From JABJGO01 sp963921245 (GTDB taxonomy: Bacteria; Pseudomonadota; Alphaproteobacteria; Rhodospirillales; Casp-alpha2), in NCBI GenBank assembly GCA_963921245.4, contig CAWUEY030000001.1, positions 310,001 through 374,000 of the forward strand: a DNA stretch of 64,000 bases. The letters are read 5' to 3'. Both the position numbers and the translations under genes were made by a program. Below, one piece after another: positions 11,812 through 21,730 of the stretch. The notes under the pieces were generated by a model that was given only the letters and a program-made list of their open reading frames with translations, ran no database searches and was not told the DNA's origin. Numbering within the stretch: position 1 is the first letter of the stretch; each line of letters begins with the position of its first letter.

Positions 11812-12766
11812 GGTTCTGTTAGGTCGAGCGACAATTCGGATGAACTACGAGATTTCCGGCTGGCGCTCCCTGATAAAGAAATCCAGACGAGAGTTTAAGA
11901 AAATCGAATCCGGCCCCTACAAGGAAGCCATGATCAAGACCCATAAACGCTGGGGAGATATTAAATACTGGCAATCCCTTGGTGCCATGAAAGATGAGTT
12001 TACTCTCGGATACTACCTCAATGCCTTCGATCTGCGTTATGACGGTGATAAAAATGTCGTTCAGCAACCGAAAAAGCGACAGGTTTATAATCTGCTGTGG
12101 TGGCGAACGTTCGTGGTCAGTATCATGGTCACCTTCTTCTGTGTGATTTTGGGCTATCCGGTTGCGTATCTGCTAGCGACCCTGCCGCTCCGTATTTCCA
12201 ACCTGTTGATGATCTGTGTTCTGATGCCGTTCTGGACATCGTTGCTGGTGCGTATCGTTGCCTGGATGATCATGTTGCAACAGGAGGGCGTGGTGAACGA
12301 CTTCCTGGTCTGGACCCATCTCCTCGGCGACGATAACCGATTACCCATGATGTACAACTTTACAGGTACCATCATCGTGATGACACAGATCCTGCTGCCG
12401 TTCATGATCCTGCCCATGTATAGTGTGATGAAGGGGATTTCTCCGAACTATATGAAAGCGGCGCAGAACCTGGGCGCTTCGCCGTCGCTGGCCTTTATTC
12501 GAGTGTATATCCCGCAATCCTTGCCGGGTGTCGGTGCGGGTGTGATCCTCGTGTTTATTGTTGCTATCGGGTATTACATCACGCCGGAACTGGTCGGTGG
12601 TAAGGACGGCCGTTTGATCGGCAACATGATCGCCTACCATATGCAACAGTCCCTTAACTGGGGGCTGGCATCTGCCATGGGATTGATCCTGCTGGCTGGT
12701 ATTCTGGTACTCTACTGGGTGTACGACAAACTGACCGGTTCCGCCGGCATGAAGATGGGGCAATAG
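11812..12766 (+). pseudogene. 5'-truncated ABC permease (PotB-like), duplicate copy
   Basis: This is identical to the intact permease at 59315-60574 but lacks its first 99 codons or so, including the first membrane segment, which are replaced by 23S sequence. An internal ATG at 11840 would allow a 308-residue product. The rest keeps the later membrane segments and the EAA loop (AAQNLGASPSLAFIRVYIPQ). Without the first segment and proper start signals it is probably not a functional transporter subunit. Transcription, if any, would come from the rRNA promoter. Confidence 0.85.
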
Positions 12767-12770
12767 AACA

Positions 12771-13655
12771 ATGGCTCTTCCTGCTTATAAAACCCCTGTT
12801 CAGCGCTTGGGCCACTATTCCTACCTTACCTTTGCCGGGTTCGTGCTGTTTTTCCTCGTGGCCCCGCTGATCGTCATTGTGCCGCTATCGTTTACATCCA
12901 GTGCGTTTCTGAACTTTACTTCCGAAATGCTGGCGTTGGATCCGGATGCCTTCTCGCTTCGCTGGTACAAGATGATGATCGGCGATTGCTCAGACCCGAC
13001 AATTACGACGGTATGTAGTGACAAATGGAAAAATGGTGCCGCCAACAGTCTGATCATTGCCGTTTTCGCAACGCTGTTTGCGACAGTGCTGGGAACCCTG
13101 GCGGCCCTGGGGCTTAGCCGTCCGGCCATGCCTTATACCAAGGCCATCACCGCCTTGTTGATTTCGCCCATGATCGTTCCATTGATTATTACGGCATCCG
13201 GAATGTTCCTGTTTTTCTCGCCCTTGGGTTTGATCGGTACATTCGCGGGCTTGATTATGGCGCACACCATTCTGGGTATTCCTTACGTGGTGATCACGGT
13301 GACAGCGACGTTGGTGGGGTTTGATCACAGTGTCATGCGCGCCGCCGCCAGTCTGGGCGGCTCACCGGTCCGGAACTTCTTCCAGATCATGACGCCACTG
13401 ATTCTGCCGGGCATCATCTCAGGTGGTTTGTTTGCCTTCATCACGTCATTTGACGAGGTGGTGGTTATGCTGTTCATCGGCGGTCCCGAAACCGTGACCC
13501 TGCCGAAACAGATGTGGGCCGGTATCCGTCAGGAAATCAGCCCAACGATTCTTTCCGTGGCAACGGTCCTGGTGATCCTGTCTATTATCCTGCTGACCAC
13601 GGTGGAAATGCTGCGCCGACGGACGGAAAGGATACGGGGCATCACCCCTCAGTAA
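12771..13655 (+). CDS. ABC transporter permease (PotC-like), duplicate copy
   Basis: The complete 294-residue inner-membrane permease is identical to the gene at 60579-61463. It has about six hydrophobic segments, the first at about 15-40, and the EAA-type cytoplasmic loop AAASLGGSPVRNFFQIMTPLILPG that docks on the ATPase. Its start lies 4 bp after the stop of the truncated partner. The gene is intact but orphaned here: no ATPase, binding protein or intact PotB lies alongside, so expression and use are doubtful. Confidence 0.85.
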   Translation: MALPAYKTPVQRLGHYSYLTFAGFVLFFLVAPLIVIVPLSFTSSAFLNFTSEMLALDPDAFSLRWYKMMIGDCSDPTITTVCSDKWKNGAANSLIIAVFATLFATVLGTLAALGLSRPAMPYTKAITALLISPMIVPLIITASGMFLFFSPLGLIGTFAGLIMAHTILGIPYVVITVTATLVGFDHSVMRAAASLGGSPVRNFFQIMTPLILPGIISGGLFAFITSFDEVVVMLFIGGPETVTLPKQMWAGIRQEISPTILSVATVLVILSIILLTTVEMLRRRTERIRGITPQ

Positions 13656-13695
13656 TAACCACGCTTCGCAGTGGAAATCGCAATAAAACCCACTC

Positions 13696-13711
13696 TGGGG
13701 CGAAGGCCCCA
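13696..13711 (+). terminator. GC-rich hairpin after the duplicated permease
   Basis: TGGGGC-GAAG-GCCCCA forms a 6-bp stem with a 4-nt loop, 40 bp after the permease stop codon. The following bases (CCCGTTTATCC) are only weakly T-rich, so it is a possible terminator or an mRNA 3'-stabilising stem. The same hairpin occurs at 61504-61519. Confidence 0.4.
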
Positions 13712-13790
13712 CCCGTTTATCCGGCGCGTGCCCGCCTGTGCCTGTCCGTGTATACCCCTAAAATCTCAATAAAATACAAGGATTTTAGGC

Positions 13791-14516
13791 TCATGCCTAT
13801 CTGAGTGTCTTAAAGAGGGGCATAAAGCTAAGCATGGCAATGAAAAACAAGTATGCGGCCCGTTCAAGAATTTCCGAAGCTAAGATTCGGGCTGTGGTAA
13901 AGTGCTTTGCAGCTGATCTCACGGCCCTTCAAATAACCCGGATTTGTGATCTGAGCCGCAATACGGCGAACCGTATCTATCGCGGTTTGCGCGAGCGGGT
14001 CTTCCAGGCATGCGAAGCCAGGTGTCCGCTGTTCGGCGTTGTCGAGGTCGATGAGAGTTTCTTCGGAGCCGGGCGCGTCAAGGGCAAACGCAGTCGTGGC
14101 GCTTATGGCAAGATGGTTGTCTTCAGCATCTTTGAGTGCGACGGCCAGGTTTATACGGAGATCGTACCCGACTGCTCAAAGCCCACGTTACAGGGCATTA
14201 TCAGGGGCAATGTCGATGCCAGGACCGTCATCAACTCCGATGGCTGGCGGGGCTAGAGCGGACTCGTCGAGCTCGGCTACGGGCATTGCCGCGTCGACCA
14301 TTCCAGGAACGCGTTCGCACGAGGGCTGCCCATATAAATGGTATAGAAGGCTTCTGGGGCAGGGCGAAAGTCCGCCTCGCCAAGTTCAAGAGCCTGCCCA
14401 AACACACTTTCCGTCTGCACCTGAAAGAAACCGAATGGCGATACAATCATCGACGTGACGACAAGTATAAAACTCTGCTAACCTACCTCAGGAAAAACAC
14501 TCTCACCTAGGCATGA
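13791..14516 (+). mobile_element. Decayed IS1595-type insertion sequence
   Basis: A transposase relic (13834-14510) is flanked by imperfect inverted ends. The left end, TCATGCCTATCTGAGTGTCT (13791-13810), resembles the reverse complement of the right end (14497-14516), which begins TCATGCCTAGGTGAGAGTGT. I could not find a clear target-site duplication. It lies between the duplicated permease segment and rpoN. Confidence 0.65.
13834..14510 (+). pseudogene. IS1595-family transposase, degraded
   Basis: The reading frame begins at ATG 13834 with an N-terminal helix-turn-helix region and the conserved catalytic-core start VVEVDESFFG, followed by INSDGWRG. It then meets an in-frame TAG at 14254-14256, where a Tyr codon is expected in the motif GWRGYDGL. 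The same frame continues as LVELGYGHCRVDHSRNAFARG until a one-base deletion near 14324. The rest (AAHINGIEGFWGRAK through TEWRYNHR) lies in another frame to the stop at 14510. The catalytic domain is therefore split by one nonsense and one frameshift mutation. The family assignment rests on the ISXO2/IS1016-like motifs. Confidence 0.85.
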
Positions 14517-14564
14517 CTCTGGATCATTTTTTCGCGAGAGGGCGCAGAGAACTGCCCCGGCGGG

Positions 14565-16109
14565 CTACCGGGGCGCCGATTTTTCCCGCCGACGCTGTAC
14601 GGAAGACCCTAAACCCAATGATTCCCGATATTTGGCAACTGTCCGGCGGGCCACATCCATTCCTTCGCCCTTCAGGATGGCGGTCAGTTTGTCATCTGAA
14701 AGAATTTTTTTCGGGTCTTCGGCATCAACCAATACCTTGATCCGAAACCGGACCGCTTCGGCGGAATGCGCTTCACCACCGCTGGAACTGGCAATAGCAG
14801 AGGTGAAAAAGTACTTCAATTCGTAGATTCCGCGTGGTGTCGACATATATTTGTTGGACGTAACCCTACTGACCGTGCTCTCGTGCATCTCAATGACTTC
14901 GGCAATGTCACGAAGAACGAGGGGGCGAAGGTGCTGGACACCTTTTCGGAAGAACATGTCCTGCTGGCGAACAATTTCGGTCGCAACTTTCAGGATCGTA
15001 TTGGCGCGCTGATGCAGTGCTTTGATCAGCCAATTGGCAGCATGAAACTGTTCGGTAATATAGTTTCGCTCTGTTTTGTCGGAGGCAACCTTAGTAATCT
15101 GCGCATAGTAGTGATTGTTCACCAATACCCGGGGCAGGTTTTCATTGTTCAATTCCAGCGCCCAGCCGCCGCTCGGGCTTGGTCGCATGATAACATCCGG
15201 TGTCACGGGCTGCATGATCTCATGAGAAAACTCCAGAGCCGGTTTGGGGTTTAACTCACGAACCTCGGCAACCATATCCACGATGTCTTCCATAGCAACT
15301 TCACAGATTTTCGCCAATTGGGTGAACTCGCGTTTTGCCACCAGATCAAGATTATCGACGAGCTTTTCCATAGCCGGGTCAAATCGGTCCTTGTCACGAA
15401 GTTGCAGGGCCAGGCACTCCCCCAGATCACGGGCGAAAACACCGGGGGGATCAAAATCCTGAACCCGTTCTAGGGATTCCTGAACGCGCTCTAGCGGACA
15501 GCCCAGAGTTTCGGCAAGACCATCCAGATCCCCGATCAGATACCCGGCCTCATCCAGCATGCCGATCAGATGCTGGCCAATCAACCGGCAGACCGGATCG
15601 AAAGTTTCCATAGTCAACTGATCAAGCAGGAATTCCCTCAAGGTAGGTTGACCGGTGAGCGTTTCTTCGAGCCCCGGCAGATCGCCAAACCCGCCGCCGG
15701 ACCCGATATTGCCACCAAGGCCCGAAACGCTGTCACCAAGGGAAAAATCGGCTTCCGGACCGCTGGTGTTGTTGTAGACGTTGTCGTAATCCACATCCAG
15801 GGCCTGTTCGGTTTCAATGATCGCATCGCCGGGTTTGGAATCAAAATCCACAGGATCAAGTGACTGATTACCAGAATCCTCCGTCAAACCGCTACCGTCA
15901 CCCGTTTGCTCTTGATCCTCGCCCGCATCGTTCTCGTCGCGGCGGTTCCCTTCGTCCCGTTCCAGTAACGGATTTTTTTCCAGTTCTTCTTCGACATAAT
16001 CGGAAAGCTCCAGGTTTGACATCTGTAACAGCTTAATGGCCTGTTGCAGTTGCGGCGTCATGACCAACGATTGGGTCTGACGTTGATCGAGGCGAGGGGT
16101 CAACGCCAT
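14565..16109 (-). CDS. rpoN: RNA polymerase sigma-54 factor RpoN
   Basis: The 514-residue protein has the three sigma-54 regions: the Gln-rich activator-binding region I (MTPQLQQAIKLLQMSNLELSDYVEEELEKNP, split here as an N-terminal segment of about 50 residues), an acidic linker (about 55-125), the core-binding and cross-linking regions, a helix-turn-helix around ESTVSRVTSNKYMSTPRG, and the C-terminal RpoN box ARRTVAKYRE. It directs RNA polymerase to -24/-12 promoters and needs enhancer-binding activators. It lies 27 bp downstream of lptB as the last gene of the LPS-export cluster. The usual following genes hpf and ptsN are not present; an IS relic lies there instead. Confidence 0.97.
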   Translation of the reverse strand: MALTPRLDQRQTQSLVMTPQLQQAIKLLQMSNLELSDYVEEELEKNPLLERDEGNRRDENDAGEDQEQTGDGSGLTEDSGNQSLDPVDFDSKPGDAIIETEQALDVDYDNVYNNTSGPEADFSLGDSVSGLGGNIGSGGGFGDLPGLEETLTGQPTLREFLLDQLTMETFDPVCRLIGQHLIGMLDEAGYLIGDLDGLAETLGCPLERVQESLERVQDFDPPGVFARDLGECLALQLRDKDRFDPAMEKLVDNLDLVAKREFTQLAKICEVAMEDIVDMVAEVRELNPKPALEFSHEIMQPVTPDVIMRPSPSGGWALELNNENLPRVLVNNHYYAQITKVASDKTERNYITEQFHAANWLIKALHQRANTILKVATEIVRQQDMFFRKGVQHLRPLVLRDIAEVIEMHESTVSRVTSNKYMSTPRGIYELKYFFTSAIASSSGGEAHSAEAVRFRIKVLVDAEDPKKILSDDKLTAILKGEGMDVARRTVAKYRESLGLGSSVQRRREKSAPR

Positions 16110-16136
16110 GCACGAAACGCTTTCACCGAAGACCGT

Positions 16137-16937
16137 TTACAACCGGAACCGATCACCAAGGTATACGCGGCGAACATCTTCATTGCCGATGATATCATTT
16201 GGCGCACCCTCCATGAGGGTCATCCCGTCATGGATAATGTATGCCCTGTCGATGACGTCCAGAGTTTCGCGCACATTGTGGTCAGTTATCAGAACACCAA
16301 TACCACGATCCTTCAGGTGCCCGACCAGGTCGCGGATATCGCCGACCGCAATCGGGTCGATACCGGCAAACGGCTCATCCAGCAGGACAAAATGTGGATT
16401 CGACGCCAGCGCCCGCGCGATTTCCACCCGCCGGCGTTCGCCGCCAGATAGTGCCAGAGCCGGGGTGCGGCGGAGGTGGGTTATCGAGAATTCAGCCAGC
16501 AAGGCATCCAGAATAGCTTCACGGCGTTCACGCTGTTGTTCTGTGACTTCCAGCACGGCGCGAATGTTGTTTTCAACCGACAAGCCCCTGAAAATTGATG
16601 CTTCCTGGGGAAGATATCCAATCCCGAGGCGCGCCCGCCGGTACATGGGCAACCCGCTGATATCCTGGCCGTCCATCACGATATTACCGTGATCCGGCTG
16701 AACCAGGCCCGTGATCATATAGAAACAGGTGGTTTTCCCCGCACCATTTGGGCCAAGCAATCCGACGACTTCACCCCGCTTTACCGAAAGCGTGACACCA
16801 CGAACCACGGGTCGTTTTTTAAAGCGTTTACCCAGATTATTTGCAAACAGGCCGGAATCCCTGTCCCCGTCCGATACAACCAGGCGCGGACCTTCGGCTT
16901 CGGCTGACGATACTTCCTGCTCAAGTCTGTTGATCAT
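16137..16937 (-). CDS. lptB: LPS export ABC transporter ATP-binding protein LptB
   Basis: The 266-residue cytoplasmic ATPase powers LPS extraction from the inner membrane with LptFG. It shows Walker A GPNGAGKTT (about 59-67), the signature LSGGERRRVEIARAL, Walker B FVLLDEPFAGIDP, and the switch His in LITDHNVRE. The first 30 residues or so are a low-complexity extension beyond the usual 240-residue protein, and a later start is possible. The position between lptA and rpoN is the conserved proteobacterial order. Confidence 0.96.
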   Translation of the reverse strand: MINRLEQEVSSAEAEGPRLVVSDGDRDSGLFANNLGKRFKKRPVVRGVTLSVKRGEVVGLLGPNGAGKTTCFYMITGLVQPDHGNIVMDGQDISGLPMYRRARLGIGYLPQEASIFRGLSVENNIRAVLEVTEQQRERREAILDALLAEFSITHLRRTPALALSGGERRRVEIARALASNPHFVLLDEPFAGIDPIAVGDIRDLVGHLKDRGIGVLITDHNVRETLDVIDRAYIIHDGMTLMEGAPNDIIGNEDVRRVYLGDRFRL

Positions 16938-17066
16938 TGGCCGTGACCCTTCTTAACGCTTCTCCGAGCGCGCGATTGTCGCATGTTTGTATCCCGGGAA
17001 ACGCGAAAAGTATACGGAACAAAGCAACAATGATGCCAACAATTTGTTGTGAAAACACGAAAAATT

Positions 17067-17876
17067 CTAGTCGGGGTCGGATGACGGTTGAAAAACGCCC
17101 TGCACGCGAGAGCCACTTCCGCCTTCACAGGCAAACAATTTACTGATACCGGTGTTCAGATTGACCTCCGCCTTGCAACCGGTAAGCGTATTCTGGCTCC
17201 GGGTAATCAGCACCGATCCGGTCAAGGTGGCGCGCGCCGTATTCACATTATAGACGCCTCGATCTGCGACAATTTCATCTTCCAATGTAACGATCCGAAC
17301 ATCATCATAAGCATCCACCCGGTGTACTGAGGTTGCCTCTCCTTCATCGCGACGGAAGTGTGCCACAAGGACGTCGGCATAAAGTGTCTTGTCGAGACGC
17401 GTCACGACGGCATCACCACGGGCAACCGCAATGTTTTTTATCTCCCAGTACTCCAATTGATTTTCAGCCGTGATGACATCATCGCCGGCGACAAAACGAA
17501 TGTTCTCACCGCGAACAACAAGGACACTGTTGTCGATGTCGTAGATGGCCTCGTCACCGTAGATCACTTCCGTTGGGGAGACGATCTCCACTGACCCGTC
17601 CGCGTCCAGACGCCAAAGCTCCGTGCCAGCTTCGGTCTCGCGATAGTACGCCCTCAGCAGATCGGCATTAACGGAAACTGTTTCACGGATGGCACGTGCG
17701 TTACCGCGAGCGATGAAAACCTTGTCGTCCTGATGCCATTCGATGCCGTCATCCGCCAAAATCTCAATGGGTTCACCATCGCCACCCTGCGTGATATCGA
17801 GACCCTGTGCGAGACCAGTGCTGTACCCCGGAAACAGCGCAACTATGGCAATCGTGAGTGTCCAGATTGTTTTCAT
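17067..17876 (-). CDS. lptA: LPS transport periplasmic protein LptA
   Basis: The 269-residue protein begins with a clear signal peptide (KTIWTLTIAIVALFPGYSTGLAQG). Three or more OstA-type beta-jellyroll repeats follow, containing patterns such as GNARAIRE and GDEAIYDIDN. LptA monomers form the periplasmic bridge that carries LPS to the outer membrane. It begins 11 bp after the lptC stop, and a 129-bp gap separates it from lptB. It is longer than the E. coli protein, as is common in alphaproteobacteria. Confidence 0.92.
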   Translation of the reverse strand: MKTIWTLTIAIVALFPGYSTGLAQGLDITQGGDGEPIEILADDGIEWHQDDKVFIARGNARAIRETVSVNADLLRAYYRETEAGTELWRLDADGSVEIVSPTEVIYGDEAIYDIDNSVLVVRGENIRFVAGDDVITAENQLEYWEIKNIAVARGDAVVTRLDKTLYADVLVAHFRRDEGEATSVHRVDAYDDVRIVTLEDEIVADRGVYNVNTARATLTGSVLITRSQNTLTGCKAEVNLNTGISKLFACEGGSGSRVQGVFQPSSDPD

Positions 17877-17887
17877 TCCACCAACCC

Positions 17888-18604
17888 TTAGCCGCCGCCC
17901 ATAACACCCGGATACAGGATCAGCCGGGCCTTGCCTGAAAACACAATAACCCTGGTCACATTGTTCAGCCGAAATCCTTCCGACAGAATATCGCCGATGG
18001 GTCCTTGTCCGCTAACCGGCGACCGACTCTCGGCGGTCCGAGCATGAATATCCACGTGCAACTCATTGGTGTTCAACTCATAACCCTCGTCATAAAACAG
18101 GTTAACCTTGCCCGCCAGATCCAGCGACTTTCCGTCCTTGTCATAAACGCCTGTTTCGGCCGTCACCACCATCCAGGATCCGGCATTTGTCGTAATGTCC
18201 GCTTTCGGCATTTCCAGTTCCACGTGGGTGGTATCGAGCACCAGATTGTGGGCAATGTCGGCGGTAACCGCAAACGGCTGGTTATCCTTGTCAACACCGG
18301 TATAGCGCGGGTTCACCATGGTCGGCAGCCCCTGCTCACCGACAGCACCACGAAGGAATCCAATGGTTGAAGCGATCTCTTCTTTTTGCAGATACGGCCA
18401 CAAGGCGATAATCGCGACAAGCCCAAACGCCACGACCGGCAGCGCCAGCTTGCCCATCAAAACAGCCCGACTGTAAATAGGGCTCAGGCGGCGCGCTGGG
18501 TCAATACCAGGCAAACGGGATCGCTTGACACGGCTGGCCTTTGGCAGAGCGGCATCGCGGCGTGGCGGAACTTCCAGTGAGTTATTGTAGGGTGTATCGT
18601 TCAC
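17888..18604 (-). CDS. lptC: LPS export system protein LptC
   Basis: The 238-residue product has a cytoplasmic N-terminus of about 55 residues, one membrane helix (LALPVVAFGLVAIIALWP) and a periplasmic OstA-like domain that receives LPS from LptB2FG and passes it to LptA. I chose the GTG at 18604 because GAGGA lies 7 nt upstream and it removes an overlap with kdsD; an upstream ATG at 18664 would overlap kdsD by 25 bp. It lies between kdsD and lptA in the conserved order. Confidence 0.88.
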   Translation of the reverse strand: MNDTPYNNSLEVPPRRDAALPKASRVKRSRLPGIDPARRLSPIYSRAVLMGKLALPVVAFGLVAIIALWPYLQKEEIASTIGFLRGAVGEQGLPTMVNPRYTGVDKDNQPFAVTADIAHNLVLDTTHVELEMPKADITTNAGSWMVVTAETGVYDKDGKSLDLAGKVNLFYDEGYELNTNELHVDIHARTAESRSPVSGQGPIGDILSEGFRLNNVTRVIVFSGKARLILYPGVMGGG

Positions 18605-18639
18605 AAACGCTTCCTCAGGTCCCGTATCCCGGCACGGAC

Positions 18640-19623
18640 TCAGGCAATGCCTGCGCGCAGGCAATCATGCAAATGCAGAATACCAACAGGGTAATCATCT
18701 TCGGTTACAAACAACGTCGTGATGGCATTTTCATTCATGATAAGAATGGCCTCGCTTGCGAAATTGTCGGCACTGACCCTTTTCGGATCAGGCGTCATGA
18801 GACTGGCCGCAGGCCGCGACAGGTCCGGATCGAGAAATGCTCGCCGAAGATCACCGTCTGTGAAAATCCCTACCAGCTTGCCGTCATTGTCCACAACACC
18901 GGCACAGCCAAAGCTCTTTTCCGTCATGGTAACGATCATATCACCAAGCGTGACGTCGAGCCCGACCAGGGGAAGCGCATCTCCGGGGTGCATCAGGTCG
19001 CCGATTTTCAACAGCTGCCGCCCCAACTTGCCGCCCGGGTGAAACTTGTGAAAATCATCGGTGGAAAAGCCTTTACGCTCCAGCAATGAAACCGCAATGG
19101 CGTCACCTAGACCCAGCATCATGGTCGTGGATGTGGTTGGCGCCAGCCCCATGGGGCAGGCCTCGTCATGAACGGGATAGGTCAGGGTAACGTTGGCGGC
19201 ACGCGCCAGCGTACTGTCCAGCTTGCCCGTCAGGGCCACCACCGGAATGCCATAGCGCACCGCATAACCGAGAATATCGGCAAGCTCCGACGTTTCGCCG
19301 GAATTGGACAGCGCAAAAATCGCATCGGAATTGGTGATCATGCCCAGGTCGCCGTGACTGGCTTCGGCTGGATGTACGAACATGGCAGGCGTTCCGGTTG
19401 ACGCCATGGTGGCCGCAATTTTCGCGCCCACGTGACCGCTCTTACCCATGCCTGTCACCACAACACGTCCTTCAACGGCAGCAAAAATATCAAGTGCTTC
19501 AGAAAAATTCTCATTCAGGGAATTCGCCAGTGCCAGCAATGCCGACGCATAATTGGCAAGAACCCGGCGGGCGGAGTCAATATCCTGGCTCGGGGTGGAT
19601 CGGGATCGTTCCGCTTGGGTCAT
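18640..19623 (-). CDS. kdsD: Arabinose-5-phosphate isomerase KdsD (KpsF/GutQ family)
   Basis: This cytoplasmic enzyme converts ribulose-5-phosphate to arabinose-5-phosphate, the first step toward the KDO of LPS. It has an N-terminal SIS domain with VVTGMGKSGHVGAKIAAT (from about residue 54), the Ser/Thr-rich loop SNSGET, and HGDLGM, followed by two CBS domains (about 205-327). The start at 19623 (327 aa) places the SIS motif as in E. coli KdsD. An alternative ATG at 19683 overlaps the rnd stop (TGATG) and would add 20 residues by translational coupling. Confidence 0.93.
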   Translation of the reverse strand: MTQAERSRSTPSQDIDSARRVLANYASALLALANSLNENFSEALDIFAAVEGRVVVTGMGKSGHVGAKIAATMASTGTPAMFVHPAEASHGDLGMITNSDAIFALSNSGETSELADILGYAVRYGIPVVALTGKLDSTLARAANVTLTYPVHDEACPMGLAPTTSTTMMLGLGDAIAVSLLERKGFSTDDFHKFHPGGKLGRQLLKIGDLMHPGDALPLVGLDVTLGDMIVTMTEKSFGCAGVVDNDGKLVGIFTDGDLRRAFLDPDLSRPAASLMTPDPKRVSADNFASEAILIMNENAITTLFVTEDDYPVGILHLHDCLRAGIA

Positions 19624-19682
19624 CGTATTGCTTTCAAATTTCCGCTTGTCGGATCCATACACCCGAAACACGGCATTCATCA

Positions 19683-20321
19683 TCAATGGTGAAAGATATC
19701 TAGCTCGGCCCAACCTGCAAGATCGAGCTCGGCCCGGACCGGCAGAAATGCAAAACAGGCCGCGGCCAGTTCCCGGCGACCTTCCCGGCCCAGCATCTCG
19801 TCAATCCTGTCACGGAGCGCGTGCAAAAACTGTACATCGCCCGCCGCGTATGCCTGTTGGGCGGCACTCAAAGAGGGGGCCGCCCAGTCGGAAGATTGCT
19901 GTTCCTTGGAAAGCTCTACTCCCAGCAATTCCCGGCACAGGTCCTTCAAACCGTGTCTGTCCGTGTAGGTCCGGGTCAGCCTGGAAGCGATCCTGGTGCA
20001 ATAGACCGGCGTGCACATGACCTGAAAGTCCCGCCGGATCACGGCAACATCAAATCGCGCGTAATGGAATATCTTGGTCAGGCAGGGATCACTCAACACA
20101 CGTTTCAGATTGGGCGCGGTGTAGTCTGGCGTCGGAAAATGAACCAGGTGAGCATCGCCGTCGCCGCCGGAAATCTGAACCACACAGACCCGGTCCCGAC
20201 GCAGGTTCAGACCTTGCGTTTCCGTATCCACCGCAATGGCATCTTCGAAGGCCACATCATCGGGCAGATCGCCGACATGATAGTGTATGGTAGCTGTGCT
20301 GGGATGCTTTTTACTGCTCAT
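19683..20321 (-). CDS. rnd: Ribonuclease D-like 3'-5' exonuclease (short form)
   Basis: The 212-residue product contains only the DEDDy exonuclease domain. The four catalytic acidic motifs are visible: VDTETQGL (Exo I), HYARFDVAV (Exo II), and YAAGDVQFL (Exo III, with the Tyr of the DEDDy class). The HRDC domains of E. coli RNase D (about 375 aa) are missing, as is usual for this alphaproteobacterial subfamily. It is expected to trim tRNA or other RNA 3' ends. It leads the kdsD-lptCAB-rpoN cluster. Confidence 0.9.
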   Translation of the reverse strand: MSSKKHPSTATIHYHVGDLPDDVAFEDAIAVDTETQGLNLRRDRVCVVQISGGDGDAHLVHFPTPDYTAPNLKRVLSDPCLTKIFHYARFDVAVIRRDFQVMCTPVYCTRIASRLTRTYTDRHGLKDLCRELLGVELSKEQQSSDWAAPSLSAAQQAYAAGDVQFLHALRDRIDEMLGREGRRELAAACFAFLPVRAELDLAGWAELDIFHH

Positions 20322-20437
20322 AGTCTTGTCGTAACCCGAATTCCTGAAGATTTTGTTGTTCTTTTACGCCCGAAAGCCGATCCGCGCAATCCACAGCGAA
20401 CCACGTTTATAGTATCCCGGATGTTTCAGTAGGAAAA

Positions 20438-20524
<87 letters not shown>

Positions 20525-20716
20525 AGCTACGGAATGCTCGTCGATGTACGGGCAGCATAGCAACTACTGCCATGCCCGGGCCTTGTCAACCAAATAGACA
20601 GGGGCGGGGACCGGCGATGATACTTTTCTTTGCAAATACCCGTTTGCACCAACCCCCCTTTCTCAAATAAAGTTCCGTCAATCAAGCCGAGATGGATAAA
20701 CAGGAGTTACAGTGTC

Positions 20717-21730
20717 ATGGCCCGGCGCATCATAACGGTATTCGGAGGCTCCGGCTTTCTGGGGCGTCATCTGATCAAACGACTGGCCGCCCGCGGTTAT
20801 GCTGTTCGCGCCGCCGTGCGCGACATTGAATCAGCCGCCCACCTGAAACCCATGGGCGAAGCTGGACAGGTCGTGGCCTGGCCCGCTGATATCAAGGATG
20901 CCGGTTCCGCACGCGCCGCCATCGAAGGAGCCGCCGCCGTGGTCAATCTGGTTGGAATTCTCACCCCCTGGGGCAAACAATCGTTTGAGCGCGTCCACGT
21001 GGATGGTGCGGCCAACGTGGCCACTGTCGCCGCTGCATTGGGTATCCGCCGTGTGCTGCACATGTCCGCCCTAGGAGCCGACAAGGCCTCACGTTCCATC
21101 TACGCGCAAACCAAAGCCCGGGCAGAAGAAGTCGTTCTGAGCGCCTTCCCGAATGCGACAATCTTTCGGCCCAGCGTGGTTTTCGGGCCAGAGGACAGTT
21201 TTTTCAACCTGTTCGCCGGAATTTCCCGCCTGTCACCCTTTATGCCGGTTATGGGTGCGCCGCTGTTTCCTAAGGTATCCTTCGGCGGAGAAAGCGGGGT
21301 TTCCATTAACTTCTTTGGCGTCGGCGGGCCAAAATTCCAGCCCGTCTATGTGGGCGATGTGGCCGATGCCATGGTCAATGCGTTGGAAGACAACTCCAGT
21401 ATGGGCAAGACCTACGAACTGGGAGGCCCCGCTATCTATTCGTTCAAGGAAATTATGGAATTCATCCTGTCCGCGACAGGGCGAAGGCGAATTCTGTTGC
21501 CCGTGAGTCTGATCGTCGCAGAGTTTAAGGCTTTGTTTCTAGGGCTGTTGCCCAAGCCGCTCCTGACCCGCGATCAGGTGGCCTTACTGTATCATGATAA
21601 CGTGGTATCGGGAAAGCATCCAGGCTTATCAGACCTGGGTGTCCAGGCCCATGCCGTGGAAGCTGTTGTTCCGGTTTATCTGGACCGTTACCGCACGCGT
21701 CACCATCGCAAGGCACGCCAGAGTGGCTAA
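20717..21730 (+). CDS. Complex I NDUFA9-like NAD(P)-binding epimerase family protein
   Basis: The 337-residue extended short-chain dehydrogenase begins with the Rossmann motif TVFGGSGFLGRHL. It resembles bacterial homologues of the mitochondrial complex I accessory subunit NDUFA9 and related NmrA/epimerase proteins. The usual YxxxK is seen as YAQTKARAE. Suggested roles in relatives include quinone or respiratory complex assembly, but the substrate is unknown. The start at 20717 is supported by CAGGAG at 20701-20706; a longer frame upstream lacks such a signal. It is transcribed alone, downstream of the divergent tRNA-Leu. Confidence 0.85.
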   Translation: MARRIITVFGGSGFLGRHLIKRLAARGYAVRAAVRDIESAAHLKPMGEAGQVVAWPADIKDAGSARAAIEGAAAVVNLVGILTPWGKQSFERVHVDGAANVATVAAALGIRRVLHMSALGADKASRSIYAQTKARAEEVVLSAFPNATIFRPSVVFGPEDSFFNLFAGISRLSPFMPVMGAPLFPKVSFGGESGVSINFFGVGGPKFQPVYVGDVADAMVNALEDNSSMGKTYELGGPAIYSFKEIMEFILSATGRRRILLPVSLIVAEFKALFLGLLPKPLLTRDQVALLYHDNVVSGKHPGLSDLGVQAHAVEAVVPVYLDRYRTRHHRKARQSG

